Notes: a model not told the origin generated them from the letters alone. 64,000 nt of DNA from an uncultured Rikenellaceae bacterium (GCA_949287525.1 CASEGL010000002.1:1-64000), one strand, 5' to 3'; positions 50,451 through 59,276 are shown, counted from the first letter of the stretch. A program made the numbers and translations.

Positions 50451-50689
50451 CTGCTTGTAATTTTGGCTCAAAAGTAGCAATAATTCTTGCGTTTTGTCGC
50501 CTTCCGTTTCAGAAAACGGCAATAAAAGCGGGTCGGGAGGGGCGAAAAAAGCGGTGCCGCCGTCCCTCGGGGAGGAGACTTCCGGACCGGCGGGCGGACG
50601 TGGAAGCGGTTGCCGGCCGTTGGCTGTCCGGCGGAGGGGCGGGTTGTCCGGCGATTTTTCATCCGAACAGACGATTTTTGTGCGTGAAG

Positions 50690-50721
50690 TTTGGAAAATA
50701 AGAAAACGATCGTTACTTTTG
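50690..50721 (+). promoter_or_regulatory. tRNA-Thr(GGT) promoter
   Basis: TTTG at 50690-50693, a 20-base spacer, then TACTTTTG at 50714-50721. The stretch 50523-50689 shows no gene. Confidence 0.75.
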
Positions 50722-50752
50722 TCCCGCTTTTGGAACTATCCGAAAGAGGAAC

Positions 50753-50824
<72 letters not shown>

Positions 50825-50834
50825 CGAAAAAGCG

Positions 50835-50870
50835 AAGGTCTTTGAAACGCAAGTTTCAGAGACCTTTTTT
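50835..50870 (+). terminator. terminator of tRNA-Thr(GGT)
   Basis: Fourteen-base arms 50835-50848 and 50853-50866 (one wobble), loop GCAA, then T run. Confidence 0.85.
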
Positions 50871-51065
50871 CGTATGTACGGTTGTCGTGGCGGTTTTGAT
50901 TTGTCGGCATGAGCGGGCATGTGTGGTTGGGCAGCACGTATTCGTGTCGGGGAGATATTGCGGGTGCGGTACGCACAATATGTTTTCCCCAATTTGTGAA
51001 TAACAAAGTTCACTTTCCAGTCGGCCAGCTATTGGTTGAAAACTTTGTTTTCGTGAAATTTGCAT

Positions 51066-51126
51066 TGCAACAATCCCGAAAAGGGAGCAATGCTGTTGCA
51101 TCTTCCGAAGATGTTTGCTACATTTG
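51066..51126 (+). promoter_or_regulatory. promoter of the AT-rich islet with embedded operator-like dyads
   Basis: GTTG at 51095-51098, a 20-base spacer, then TACATTTG at 51119-51126. A perfect dyad ATCTTC-C-GAAGAT (51100-51112) fills the spacer, and TGCAACA (51066-51072) pairs with TGTTGCA (51094-51100) over the -33 box. The following 250 bases up to the first gene of the islet show no reading frame I can support and would be a long leader. Confidence 0.65.
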
Positions 51127-51381
51127 TCTGAAACATACTGAATACGGAAGTGTAACTTTATTCTCGTGCGACGAACGTAGGAAATTCCAAGCACAATAGA
51201 GAGAATGAGTGGCATTGCTCTCCCGTCTTATCCGTTCTGGATATAGGCGCGGGGTTGTTGCTTATTTTATCTATTGGGTTTCCTACGACCTGTCGCACTA
51301 AAATAAGGCTCCAGCCCTGCGCTTCTTCATTTTTATTTGTTAATCACATCTTCGGGCGGGAATGTGTAATTGTTTTGTGTT

Positions 51382-51738
51382 ATGTTCTGTAAAAATTGCG
51401 GAGCAGAACTTGTGCCTAATACACAATTTTGTTCCAATTGTGGGTGTAGAAACGAAGGAATCCCTTCTGTTCAACAGGACTCGTCATCGGTGTGCCCTAA
51501 AACTTATTTGTTAGAATCTATTTTGGTTACTCTCTTCTGTTGTTTGCCGTTTGGGATTATCGGTATTATAAATGCTGCGAATGTAAGTTCTAATTTCGCG
51601 GCAGGTCGATACCAAGAGGCAGAAATGGCTAGTGCGAACGCCAAAAAATATCTTAAAATCGGAGTGATTATATCAGGAGTAATGGCATTGCTTTATTGTG
51701 TTATCCTAGTGATAGGACTTGCAACAGGAAGTCTATAG
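51382..51738 (+). CDS. zinc-ribbon CD225/dispanin family membrane protein
   Basis: A 118-residue protein with an N-terminal zinc ribbon (CKNCGAELVPNTQFCSNCG, about 3-21) and a CD225/dispanin-type part: membrane segment ILVTLFCCLPFGIIGIINAANV (about 46-67), the loop AAGRYQEAEMASANAKKYLKIG (about 73-94) and a second helix to the end. The same fold occurs in animal IFITM proteins; the bacterial role is unknown. ATG 51382 is preferred over 51370 because zinc-ribbon proteins of this type begin MFCKNCG. First gene of the AT-rich islet. Confidence 0.85.
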   Translation: MFCKNCGAELVPNTQFCSNCGCRNEGIPSVQQDSSSVCPKTYLLESILVTLFCCLPFGIIGIINAANVSSNFAAGRYQEAEMASANAKKYLKIGVIISGVMALLYCVILVIGLATGSL

Positions 51739-51750
51739 CAGGTTGAAAAG

Positions 51751-52116
51751 ATGAAAAAGGACTTGCTCATTGTAGGTTTTATAATGATTGCAATGCTTCT
51801 GATATTCATATATGGCAGGTATGATCCGGAAGAATGTGGTATATATCCAAAATGTCCGTTTTATGTGCTAACTGGTTTAAAATGCCCTGGATGCGGTTCA
51901 CAGCGGGTAATCCATAGTTTGCTCAACTTTGATTTTCAGAAAGCCTTTGAGTATAATGCCTTTTTGGTCTGTATGCTTCCTGTTGTTCTTGTGTGTAGTA
52001 CTGTGCAAATCTTTCGACGTAAATATCCTCGTGCATACAATGTGTTATGTAGCATGTGGGTTGTTTTGGGACTGTTGTTGGTGACCATTTTATGGTGGAT
52101 CATTAGAAATATATGA
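51751..52116 (+). CDS. DUF2752 family membrane protein
   Basis: A 121-residue protein with three predicted membrane helices (about 4-21, 71-88 and 96-117) and the DUF2752 signature CPFYVLTGLKCPGCGSQRVIHSLLN (about 34-58), where the CPGCG cysteines may bind metal. Function unknown. Often found near CD225 or TM2 proteins, as here. Overlaps the next start codon by 4 bases, which indicates translational coupling. Confidence 0.87.
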   Translation: MKKDLLIVGFIMIAMLLIFIYGRYDPEECGIYPKCPFYVLTGLKCPGCGSQRVIHSLLNFDFQKAFEYNAFLVCMLPVVLVCSTVQIFRRKYPRAYNVLCSMWVVLGLLLVTILWWIIRNI

Positions 52117-52430
52117 TAATGGAAAACAATAAAGTGATGGCTTGTCCTAATTGTGGGCATGCAATTTCTGCATCTTCTCGATTCTGCCCTTTTTGTGGTG
52201 TTCAAGTGTTTCATGATTCTATGCAGGATCAGATAGAGGCCGTGTATGATAATATGGCTACAGCAAAAGCACGAAATTTTAGGAAAGCACAGCCTTGGTT
52301 TGTGGTAGGAAGTGTAATCTGCTTAATAGTAGGGCTTGTTGTTGTATTTGCAATAGATGCAGATTCGGTTTTTGGAATAGGTTTGATCATTGCTGGGGCA
52401 TTGTATCTTGTTAAAGCAGTAGGTTGGTAA
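52113..52430 (+). CDS. zinc-ribbon membrane protein
   Basis: A 105-residue protein with an N-terminal zinc ribbon (ACPNCGHAISASSRFCPFCG, about 10-29), a short helical linker and two membrane helices (about 62-80 and 86-102). The cysteine spacing matches the zinc ribbon of the first islet gene, suggesting the two proteins act together or have a common partner. Start is ATG 52113 or 52119. Not recognised beyond the zinc ribbon. Confidence 0.8.
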   Translation: MIMENNKVMACPNCGHAISASSRFCPFCGVQVFHDSMQDQIEAVYDNMATAKARNFRKAQPWFVVGSVICLIVGLVVVFAIDADSVFGIGLIIAGALYLVKAVGW

Positions 52431-52453
52431 TAAGCGAATAAAAAAATTGAGTT

Positions 52454-52876
52454 ATGTCAAATAATTACGTTAGAAGAAGTTATAGAGATGTTAAAAATGA
52501 TTTCATCGTATGTGGACGTGGTTGGTCAAATGGTTTCTTTTTGAAACGGAAAATAACTGCCATTACTCCCGATGGTATTTGGCTTTCTGAGTTGACCTTG
52601 ACAAATGGCCTGATAGAATATGGTTTCTTTGAATGGGATTGGATTGATTCTATAGTACTTGCTGGTCATGATGAAGTCGTGTATTTCGTCATGAAAGATA
52701 TGGAGGCGTGTTTGTCTTCAGTATGTTCTTGGCAGATTAGGACAGTTTACCGGAAAATGTTAGTTAAGAAGATGTCAGATGGGAAAGAGGCTCTGGCTGT
52801 GAGGTTAGAGTTGTTGTCTCCGGATATATTTACGTATATTGAGGATAATCAACTTGTCAAGATTGTGATTATGTAG
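52454..52876 (+). CDS. orphan protein of unknown function in the AT-rich islet
   Basis: A 140-residue soluble protein, mixed alpha/beta by appearance, with a run of short strands (NGFFLKRKITAITPDGIWLSELTL, WIDSIVLAGHDEVVYFVM) reminiscent of a PH-like or beta-barrel fold; this is only an impression. No signal peptide or membrane segment. Its AT-rich codons match the three upstream islet genes, and 23 bases separate it from the zinc-ribbon gene, so it probably belongs to the same transcript. Confidence 0.75.
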   Translation: MSNNYVRRSYRDVKNDFIVCGRGWSNGFFLKRKITAITPDGIWLSELTLTNGLIEYGFFEWDWIDSIVLAGHDEVVYFVMKDMEACLSSVCSWQIRTVYRKMLVKKMSDGKEALAVRLELLSPDIFTYIEDNQLVKIVIM

Positions 52877-52973
52877 ATTCTATGGGGGATAGAGACGATA
52901 AAAAAGTTAGGCTTGTGTGGGCCTCTTTATTTCGTAAAGTTCTGTGAACGAGAAATTATTATATATATCGACA

Positions 52974-52999
52974 GGGGAGCCGGCCAAGGCTCCCTTTTT
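52974..52999 (+). terminator. terminator of the AT-rich islet
   Basis: GGGAGCC (52975-52981) pairs with GGCTCCC (52988-52994) around a 6-base loop, followed by five T. It marks the end of the islet; GC content rises immediately afterwards. Confidence 0.8.
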
Positions 53000-53103
53000 G
53001 TTGGAGACGGGTGGCAGGGCGGAAACTGCTTGCCGGAATTCGGGGCGAATTGCGTATCTTTGTCTTGGCGCGCGATGGTGGCGCGACCGCATAATGTCAA
53101 GAC

Positions 53104-54132
53104 ATGAAAGCGATGTGTAGCAATCTCAAAAAGCGGTGGGCCGGGCGCCTCGCCGCACTCGGAATGTGGGCCTGCGCCCTCCTCACCGTAGCCTGCGACG
53201 GCAGTCAGGGCGGCGACTTCAACAATGCCGGCGGTAAACCCTACGAACTGGTAGTCTCCGTGCCGCAGGAGGCGTGGGTCGGCGAAGTGGGCGACACGCT
53301 GCGCGCCGTGCTGCTCGAACCCATCCCCATGTTCAATCAGGTTGAACCGCTCTTCGACATCTCGCGCATTACGCCCGACGCGCTGAAGGACGTCATCCTG
53401 CGTCACCGCAACCTGCTCATCGTGAACATCACGCCCGAGGCGAAGGAGGCGACCGCCACGGCGCAGTACGACGTCTATGCCCGTCCGCAGATCATCGTGA
53501 CCCTCAGCGCGCCCGACTACCGCTCGATGGTGCGCTACCTCTCCGAGAACCGCGCCGAGCTGCAGCAGCTCTTCGAGATCACCGAGCGCAACCGCGCGGT
53601 GGCCAACGACGTCAAATACGGCGAGAAGGGCATCTCCAAGGAGATCTACGAACAGTTCGGCATCCGGATGAACATTCCGCGCGGCTTCACGATCCGCAGC
53701 CGGTCGGAGGATTTCCTGTGGATTGGCAACGACGTGCGCATCGCCACGCAGGGGCTGGTCATCTACAGCTACCCCTTCACGGGCGAGCAGGACTTCACGC
53801 CCGAGGAGCTGATCCGCCGCCGCAACGAATTCGTGCAGCGCATCCCCGGTCCGTCGGACGGCTCCTACATGGCCACCGAGGACTACATCACCCCGACGGT
53901 CATCTATCCGAAAATCAACGGCCGCCAGTGGTCCGAGATGCATGGCTTCTGGTTCGTGCAGAACGATTTCATGGGCGGCCCGTTCGTCAGCTATGCGACG
54001 CTCGATCCCGTGCGGGGACGCGTCATCTGCGTGGACTGCTTTGTCTATTCGCCCAAGGAACCCAAGCGCAACCTGCTGCGCCAGTTGCAGCACACGGTCT
54101 GGTCGGTCGAGTTTCCCGACGAGGCGAAGTAG
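53104..54132 (+). CDS. DUF4837 family lipoprotein
   Basis: A 342-residue lipoprotein of a family known from Bacteroidota and without assigned function. The signal peptide ends at LLTVAC (Cys31). The family pattern is clear: KPYELVVSVP (about 45-54), LEPIPMFNQVEPLFDI (about 70-85), the central IPRGFTIRSRSEDFLWIGND and the C-terminal FVQNDFMGGPFVSYATLD. Probably anchored in the outer membrane facing the periplasm. A TATCTTTG box at 53055-53062 lies about 40 bases upstream. Confidence 0.88.
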   Translation: MKAMCSNLKKRWAGRLAALGMWACALLTVACDGSQGGDFNNAGGKPYELVVSVPQEAWVGEVGDTLRAVLLEPIPMFNQVEPLFDISRITPDALKDVILRHRNLLIVNITPEAKEATATAQYDVYARPQIIVTLSAPDYRSMVRYLSENRAELQQLFEITERNRAVANDVKYGEKGISKEIYEQFGIRMNIPRGFTIRSRSEDFLWIGNDVRIATQGLVIYSYPFTGEQDFTPEELIRRRNEFVQRIPGPSDGSYMATEDYITPTVIYPKINGRQWSEMHGFWFVQNDFMGGPFVSYATLDPVRGRVICVDCFVYSPKEPKRNLLRQLQHTVWSVEFPDEAK

Positions 54133-54147
54133 CGGCACGGGGCAATG

Positions 54148-54187
54148 AAAAAAGCGAGGCGGTTCGGACATTCCGAACCGCCTCGCT
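54148..54187. terminator. terminator between DUF4837 and deoC (perfect 15-bp stem)
   Basis: Arms 54153-54167 and 54173-54187 pair without mismatch around loop ACATT. The A run on its left makes it a strong terminator for deoC on the minus strand; the plus-strand T run is poor. Confidence 0.85.
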
Positions 54188-54289
54188 GTGTCTGTGCGGC
54201 CTGCCGTGCGTGTCGCGAGCCGTGCTTCCGGGGTGCGGGCGTTTCCCCCGCCGGAATGCGTCGGCCCGCCGCCGGGACCGGATGTTCCG

Positions 54290-55171
54290 TCAGAAGTAGT
54301 GCTGCTCCTCGCCGGTGATGGCGCTCAGCAGGGCGTTGGCCAGCGGGGCGCTGGCGCCGAAGCGGAAGAGCGACGGCGTGAGCCATTCGCTCCCCAGCAG
54401 GTTCTCCACGAGCGTGTAGTAAAGCACCGCGTCATCGACGGTGCGCACGCCGCCGGCAATCTTGATGCCCACGTTGATGCCCGTCTGGAGGTAGTAGTCC
54501 TTGATGGCGTTGCAGATCACCATGACCGATTTCGGGGTTGCGCCGTAGGCCGACTTGCCGGTGGAGGTCTTCACGAAGTCCGCACCGGAGAGGATGGCCA
54601 GCAGCGAGGCGCGATAGACCTCCTCGGGTTTGGTGAGCATGCCCGACTCGATGATGACCTTGAAGGTCACCTCCTTGCCGGCCTCGTTGCAGAGCAGTTC
54701 GAGGTCGTTGGCCAACCGGTCGAAGTCGCCCTCGACCATTTCGCCGGCATTCATCACCACGTCGATCTCGTCGGCGCCGTTCTCGACGGCCATGGCCACC
54801 TCCAGCATCTTCACCTCCAGGAAGGTCTGGGCGGCGGGGAAGCCGCCGGCCACGCTGGTGACACCGATGTCGGTACCCTCGACGCCGAGACCCACGATGT
54901 CCACGAACGACGGATAGACGCAGATCGAGGAGACGGTGGGAACGTTCGGGAAGCGTACCGGCACATCGACCGCCTTCTTGACGAATTCGGCCACGGAACG
55001 CACCGAGTCGTTGTTGTTGAGGGTGGTCAGGTCGAGCGCGCTGAAACAGAATTTGTAAACCTCCTCGTTGCGGTTGCGGTCCATTTCCGCCTTGGCTTTG
55101 GCAACGATGGATTTCACGAGGTCGTCCGAAGCGACGGGCGTATATTTTTCGAGTAATGCGGCATATTCCAT
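54290..55171 (-). CDS. deoC: deoxyribose-phosphate aldolase
   Basis: Cleaves 2-deoxyribose 5-phosphate to acetaldehyde and glyceraldehyde 3-phosphate in deoxynucleoside breakdown. The 293 residues contain SICVYPSFV (about 82-90), GADEIDVVMNAG (about 131-142), VIIESGMLTK with the proton-relay Lys (about 172-181) and the Schiff-base Lys in GADFVKTSTGKS (about 195-206). The N-terminal extension of about 40 residues puts it in the longer DeoC group. Own promoter and terminator. Confidence 0.95.
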   Translation of the reverse strand: MEYAALLEKYTPVASDDLVKSIVAKAKAEMDRNRNEEVYKFCFSALDLTTLNNNDSVRSVAEFVKKAVDVPVRFPNVPTVSSICVYPSFVDIVGLGVEGTDIGVTSVAGGFPAAQTFLEVKMLEVAMAVENGADEIDVVMNAGEMVEGDFDRLANDLELLCNEAGKEVTFKVIIESGMLTKPEEVYRASLLAILSGADFVKTSTGKSAYGATPKSVMVICNAIKDYYLQTGINVGIKIAGGVRTVDDAVLYYTLVENLLGSEWLTPSLFRFGASAPLANALLSAITGEEQHYF

Positions 55172-55251
55172 AACGATCGGGTTTTGGGGTTGTCTTCTTT
55201 AATTGGTATGTATAGTGGCATGCGCGGGGATCTCCGTCCCGTTGCTAACGA

Positions 55252-55282
55252 CCAAGTTACGAAAAATCGGCGTAAATAGCAA
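55252..55282 (-). promoter_or_regulatory. deoC promoter
   Basis: Minus-strand TTGC (55282-55279), a 19-base spacer, then TAACTTGG (55259-55252). Confidence 0.6.
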
Positions 55283-55314
55283 TCCGCCGTCCATTTCCGT
55301 CCCGTGCGGGCGGA

Positions 55315-56979
55315 TCACTCCGTATAGCCCAGCAGCTCCCGTGCCTGGGCCATGGCGGCGGGGGTGACGGTGTCGCCGCTGAGCATCTTGGCAATCTCCC
55401 CGATGCGCTCTTCGCGGCCGAGACGGCGGATGCGTGTGGCGTTGCCCTCCGGCGTCGCCTCCTTGTAGACGAAGAAATGGGTGTCGCCCTTCGAGGCCAC
55501 CTGGGGCAGGTGGGTGATGTTGATGACCTGCATGGTGCGTCCCAGTTCGGCGATGATGTCGCCCGTAATGGCGGCCACCCGACCCGATACGCCCGTGTCG
55601 ATCTCGTCGAAGATGATGGTCGGCAGCTGGGTGCTGCGGGCGACGATCGATTTGAGGGCCAGCATCACGCGCGAGGTCTCGCCGCCGGAGGCCACCTTTT
55701 CGAGCGGCTGGAGGGCGGCGTGTCCGCCGTTGGCATCGAAGAGGAAGCGGACGGTGTCGGCGCCGGTCGGGGCGAGCTGGCCCAGCGGCGCGATCTCGGC
55801 CTCGAAGCGGGCGGAGGTCATGCCCAGACGGGTCAGCACCTCTTCGACGGCCTTTCCGAAATGGCCTGCCGCCTCGCGGCGGGCTTCGGTGAGACGGGCG
55901 GCGGCCGCCTCGGCCTCCGTGCGCAGGCGGGCGATCTCGGCCTCGAGTTCGCCGATGTCGCTGTCCGCGTCGGTGATCGCTTCCAGTTTCTGGCGGAACG
56001 AGGCCTCCAGGGCGATCAGTTCGTCGTCCGTCTCGACGCCGTGGCGGCGGCGCAGGTCGTAGATGGCGCCCAGCCGGTTGTCCACCGCTTCCAGCCGGGC
56101 GGGGTTGTCCTCGATGCGTTCGGCCAGCGAGGCGATCTCGGCGCCGATGTCCTTCATCTCCACATAGACCGAGTCGATGCGTTCGGCCAACGGGGCGGCT
56201 GCGCCCAGCAGTTCCCGAATGTGGAGCAGGGCATTCTCCGTTGCCTTCAGGCCGCTCAGCGTTCCCTCCTCCTCACGGTCGAACCGTTCGGCGATGACGC
56301 CCAGCGTGGCGAGAATCTCGCCTGCGTTGGAGAGTTCGCGCTGTTCCTGTTCGAGTTCTTCGGTCTCGCCGCTGCGCAGGGCCAGCGCCGAGAGGCGTTC
56401 CCATTCGTGGCGGAGGTAGGCTTCGTCGCGACGGTTGCGCTCGGTCTCCTCGCGCAGTTGCCGGAGGGTCTTCTCCCTGTCGCGCAGGGCGGCGTAGAGC
56501 GCCCGGTAGGAGGTGCGCAGCGCTTCGTCGCCGGCCAGCCGGTCGATCACCTCCATGCGGAACGATTCGCTGCCCACGAGGGCGCTCCGGTTCTGGGAAT
56601 GGATGTCGATCAGCCGTTCCGACAGTTCCTTCAGCGTGGTCAGCTGTACGGGCAGGTCGTTGATGTAGGCGCGGCTCTTGCCGGCAGGGGTGATGACGCG
56701 GCGGATGGTCGTGTGGCGGTCGAAGTCGATGTCGTTCTCCGTGAAGAAAGGCTCCAGCTTCAGTCCGTCGAGGTCGAACGTGGCTTCGATGACGCAGTTG
56801 TGTTCGGCGTCTTTCAGTACGGCGGTGTCCGACCGGTTGCCCAGCACCAGTCCCAGTGCGCCCAGCAGAATGGATTTGCCGGCACCCGTTTCGCCCGTGA
56901 TGATGTTCAGGGACGGCGACAGCTCCAGTTCGAGCTGCCGGATCAGGGCGTAGTTCGCGACCGTCAGTTTTTCGAGCAT
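55315..56979 (-). CDS. recN: DNA repair protein RecN
   Basis: SMC-like ATPase acting in double-strand-break repair. The 554 residues have the Walker A motif TGETGAGKSILLGALGLVLG (about 28-47), a long coiled-coil middle (about 150-350, rich in Glu, Arg and Leu), the ABC signature KVASGGETSRVMLALK (about 430-445) and Walker B IIFDEIDTGVSG (about 454-465). A strong GGAGG ribosome-binding site precedes the ATG at 56979. Confidence 0.96.
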   Translation of the reverse strand: MLEKLTVANYALIRQLELELSPSLNIITGETGAGKSILLGALGLVLGNRSDTAVLKDAEHNCVIEATFDLDGLKLEPFFTENDIDFDRHTTIRRVITPAGKSRAYINDLPVQLTTLKELSERLIDIHSQNRSALVGSESFRMEVIDRLAGDEALRTSYRALYAALRDREKTLRQLREETERNRRDEAYLRHEWERLSALALRSGETEELEQEQRELSNAGEILATLGVIAERFDREEEGTLSGLKATENALLHIRELLGAAAPLAERIDSVYVEMKDIGAEIASLAERIEDNPARLEAVDNRLGAIYDLRRRHGVETDDELIALEASFRQKLEAITDADSDIGELEAEIARLRTEAEAAAARLTEARREAAGHFGKAVEEVLTRLGMTSARFEAEIAPLGQLAPTGADTVRFLFDANGGHAALQPLEKVASGGETSRVMLALKSIVARSTQLPTIIFDEIDTGVSGRVAAITGDIIAELGRTMQVINITHLPQVASKGDTHFFVYKEATPEGNATRIRRLGREERIGEIAKMLSGDTVTPAAMAQARELLGYTE

Positions 56980-57155
56980 GTTTGTATATCCTCCTCGTCG
57001 TTGGTTTCAGCGGACTAAGGTAACGATTTTGCGCGGGAAATCGGATCGTCTCTCCGGATCATTTTTCGTGCCGCCGGCCTGCGCGGCACGGCAAAACGGA
57101 AAGGGTGTCCCCCGTGCGGAGAACACCCTTTCGGAATCGGTCGGATAGCGGTCGG

Positions 57156-59276
57156 CTACCAGACGATGGTCATCTCGTCGAGCAGGTGGCCTGCGCCGGC
57201 GAACTTGTCGATGATGAAGAGGACGTAGCGTACGTCGAGGTCGATGCAGCGCTGCATGTTCTGCTCGAAGAGCACGTCACCGCTCATGGCTTCCCAGTTG
57301 CCGTCGAAAGCCAGACCGATCAGCTGGCCGCGGTCGTTCAGCACGGGGCTGCCCGAGTTGCCGCCGGTGATGTCGTTCGTCGAGATGAAGCAGGTGCGCA
57401 CCGTGCCGTTCTCGTCGGCATAGCGGCCGTAGTCCTGAGCCTCGTAGAGTTCTTTCAGACGGGCCGGAACGACGAATTCGCTGTCGTTCGGGTTCTCCTT
57501 CTCCATGATGCCGTTGATCGTGGTGTAGAAGCTGTACTCTACGCCGTCAGCGGGCGAGTAGGGCTTGATGTTGCCGTAGGTCAGACGGATCGTGAAGTTG
57601 GCGTCCGGATAGTGTTTGCCGTCGGTGTCCATCTCCAGCAGGCCGGCGATGAGCAGCTTGTGACCCTCGGCGAACATGACGGCCGACTCCTTGATCTGAC
57701 CGGCCAGCGCAACGTATTTGTCATAGGTGCTCTTGTAGAGCAGGTAGGCCGGATCGTCGGCGGGCAGCTCGGTGTGGTCGGCCAGGTAAGCCTCCACCTT
57801 CTCCTTGTTGGCGAATACGGAGGTCTCGTAGAGCCACTCGACGTAAGCCTGTACGTCACCGTTGAAGCGGCCTTCCACCTCGTCGGTGATGAAGGCGGGC
57901 ATGTTGGCCTCGGAGATCATCTCCATGGCCAGTTCGATCATGCGTTTGGTCACCTTCTTGTCGGTAGCCTCGTTGTAGTCCTTGTAGAGGGCGGCGATGT
58001 ACTCCGTTTTGGCGGCCTCGTCCTTCAGCGAGGGAAGGGTATTCTCGAGCGAAGCGGCGTTGGTGCCGATCTCAATGCTCGTGAAGATGGCCTCGATCAT
58101 CACCTGCATGTCGCTGGCTAGCGGCACCGAAACGGCTTTCGACTCGGCGATCAGCGGCAGGGCGCGGAGGTATTTCTCGCGTGCCGGATCGGCGCTTGCC
58201 CATTCGGTGAAGGCAGCCTCCAGCTCGGCGCGCTGGTCACGGATGCCGAGTTTGCGGACGGCCTTGCTCATGCCGATCGAGTTCTTCCAGTAGTTGGACG
58301 AGGTGGCGTATTTGTCGGCATACTGGATGCGAACCTTGTCGCTGGCAGCCATGTCCTCCGAGAGGATGTCCTGACGCTCGCCGCGGATGCGGATGCGGTT
58401 GGGGTTGGAGACGTTCAGCATCTCGTCGATCTCATAGGTGGTCATGTAGCGCTCGGTCGAACCAGGGAAGCCCATCACCATCGTGTAGTCGCCCTCGTTG
58501 TAGCCCCGGGCCGAAACGGTCAGGTGTACGGGAGCCTGATAGGGTACGTTCTCCTCCGCGTACTCGGCGGGGGTTACGCCGTCCGGAGCGGCATAGACAC
58601 GGAAGATCGAGAAGTCGCCCGTGTGGCGCGGCCACATCCAGTTGTCGGTGTCGCCGCCGAATTTGCCGATCGAGCTGGGCGGAGCGCCTACAAAGCGCAC
58701 GTCCTTATACTCCTCCATGACGAAAAGCAGGTACTGGTTGCCGCCGTAGAAATCCTCGATGAGGATCTTCTTGCCGGGGTTCTGTTTCTCCCATTTCTTC
58801 TGGAGTTTCTCGATGCGTTTGGCTACCGTAGCGGTGTATTTGTCGTAGCTGGCCTTCTCGAGACCTTTGGTCAGTTCGGCCGTTACGTCGTGGATGCTGC
58901 GTACGAACTGAACGGTCAGTCCGGGAACGGGGATCTCCTCCTCGCGGCTCATGGCCCAGAAACCGTCGGCGAGGTAGTCGTTCTCGGTGGTGCTGAGCTG
59001 CTGGATGCTGCTGTAGCCGCAGTGGTGGTTGGTGAAGATGAGGCCTTCGGGCGAAACGATCTCACCCGTGCAGCCGCGGCCGAAGATGATGATGGCGTCC
59101 TTGAGCGACTGTCCGTCGGGATTGTAGATCTCGTTGACGTCGATCTTGAGGCCGGCGGCCTTCATGTCGGCGGCGTTCATTTTCTGAAGGAAGGGCAGCA
59201 GCCACATACCTTCGTCGGCGAGAGCCGGAAAGCTCAGCGTCAGTGCGCATAAAGCGGAAAGAAAGAATCTTTTCAT
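57156..59276 (-). CDS. S46 family dipeptidyl-peptidase, DPP7-type
   Basis: Periplasmic serine exopeptidase removing dipeptides from peptide N-termini, important for amino-acid nutrition. The 706 residues have a signal peptide (1-20) and the triad His85 (TNHHCG), Asp221 (TGDFSIF) and Ser641 (GGNSGSP), with an all-helical cap between. The residue 25 after the catalytic Ser is Gly (EAMSGD). In P. gingivalis this position separates DPP7 (Gly, hydrophobic P1) from DPP11 (Arg, acidic P1), so a DPP7-like preference is predicted. A consensus promoter lies at 59401-59370. Confidence 0.94.
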   Translation of the reverse strand: MKRFFLSALCALTLSFPALADEGMWLLPFLQKMNAADMKAAGLKIDVNEIYNPDGQSLKDAIIIFGRGCTGEIVSPEGLIFTNHHCGYSSIQQLSTTENDYLADGFWAMSREEEIPVPGLTVQFVRSIHDVTAELTKGLEKASYDKYTATVAKRIEKLQKKWEKQNPGKKILIEDFYGGNQYLLFVMEEYKDVRFVGAPPSSIGKFGGDTDNWMWPRHTGDFSIFRVYAAPDGVTPAEYAEENVPYQAPVHLTVSARGYNEGDYTMVMGFPGSTERYMTTYEIDEMLNVSNPNRIRIRGERQDILSEDMAASDKVRIQYADKYATSSNYWKNSIGMSKAVRKLGIRDQRAELEAAFTEWASADPAREKYLRALPLIAESKAVSVPLASDMQVMIEAIFTSIEIGTNAASLENTLPSLKDEAAKTEYIAALYKDYNEATDKKVTKRMIELAMEMISEANMPAFITDEVEGRFNGDVQAYVEWLYETSVFANKEKVEAYLADHTELPADDPAYLLYKSTYDKYVALAGQIKESAVMFAEGHKLLIAGLLEMDTDGKHYPDANFTIRLTYGNIKPYSPADGVEYSFYTTINGIMEKENPNDSEFVVPARLKELYEAQDYGRYADENGTVRTCFISTNDITGGNSGSPVLNDRGQLIGLAFDGNWEAMSGDVLFEQNMQRCIDLDVRYVLFIIDKFAGAGHLLDEMTIVW

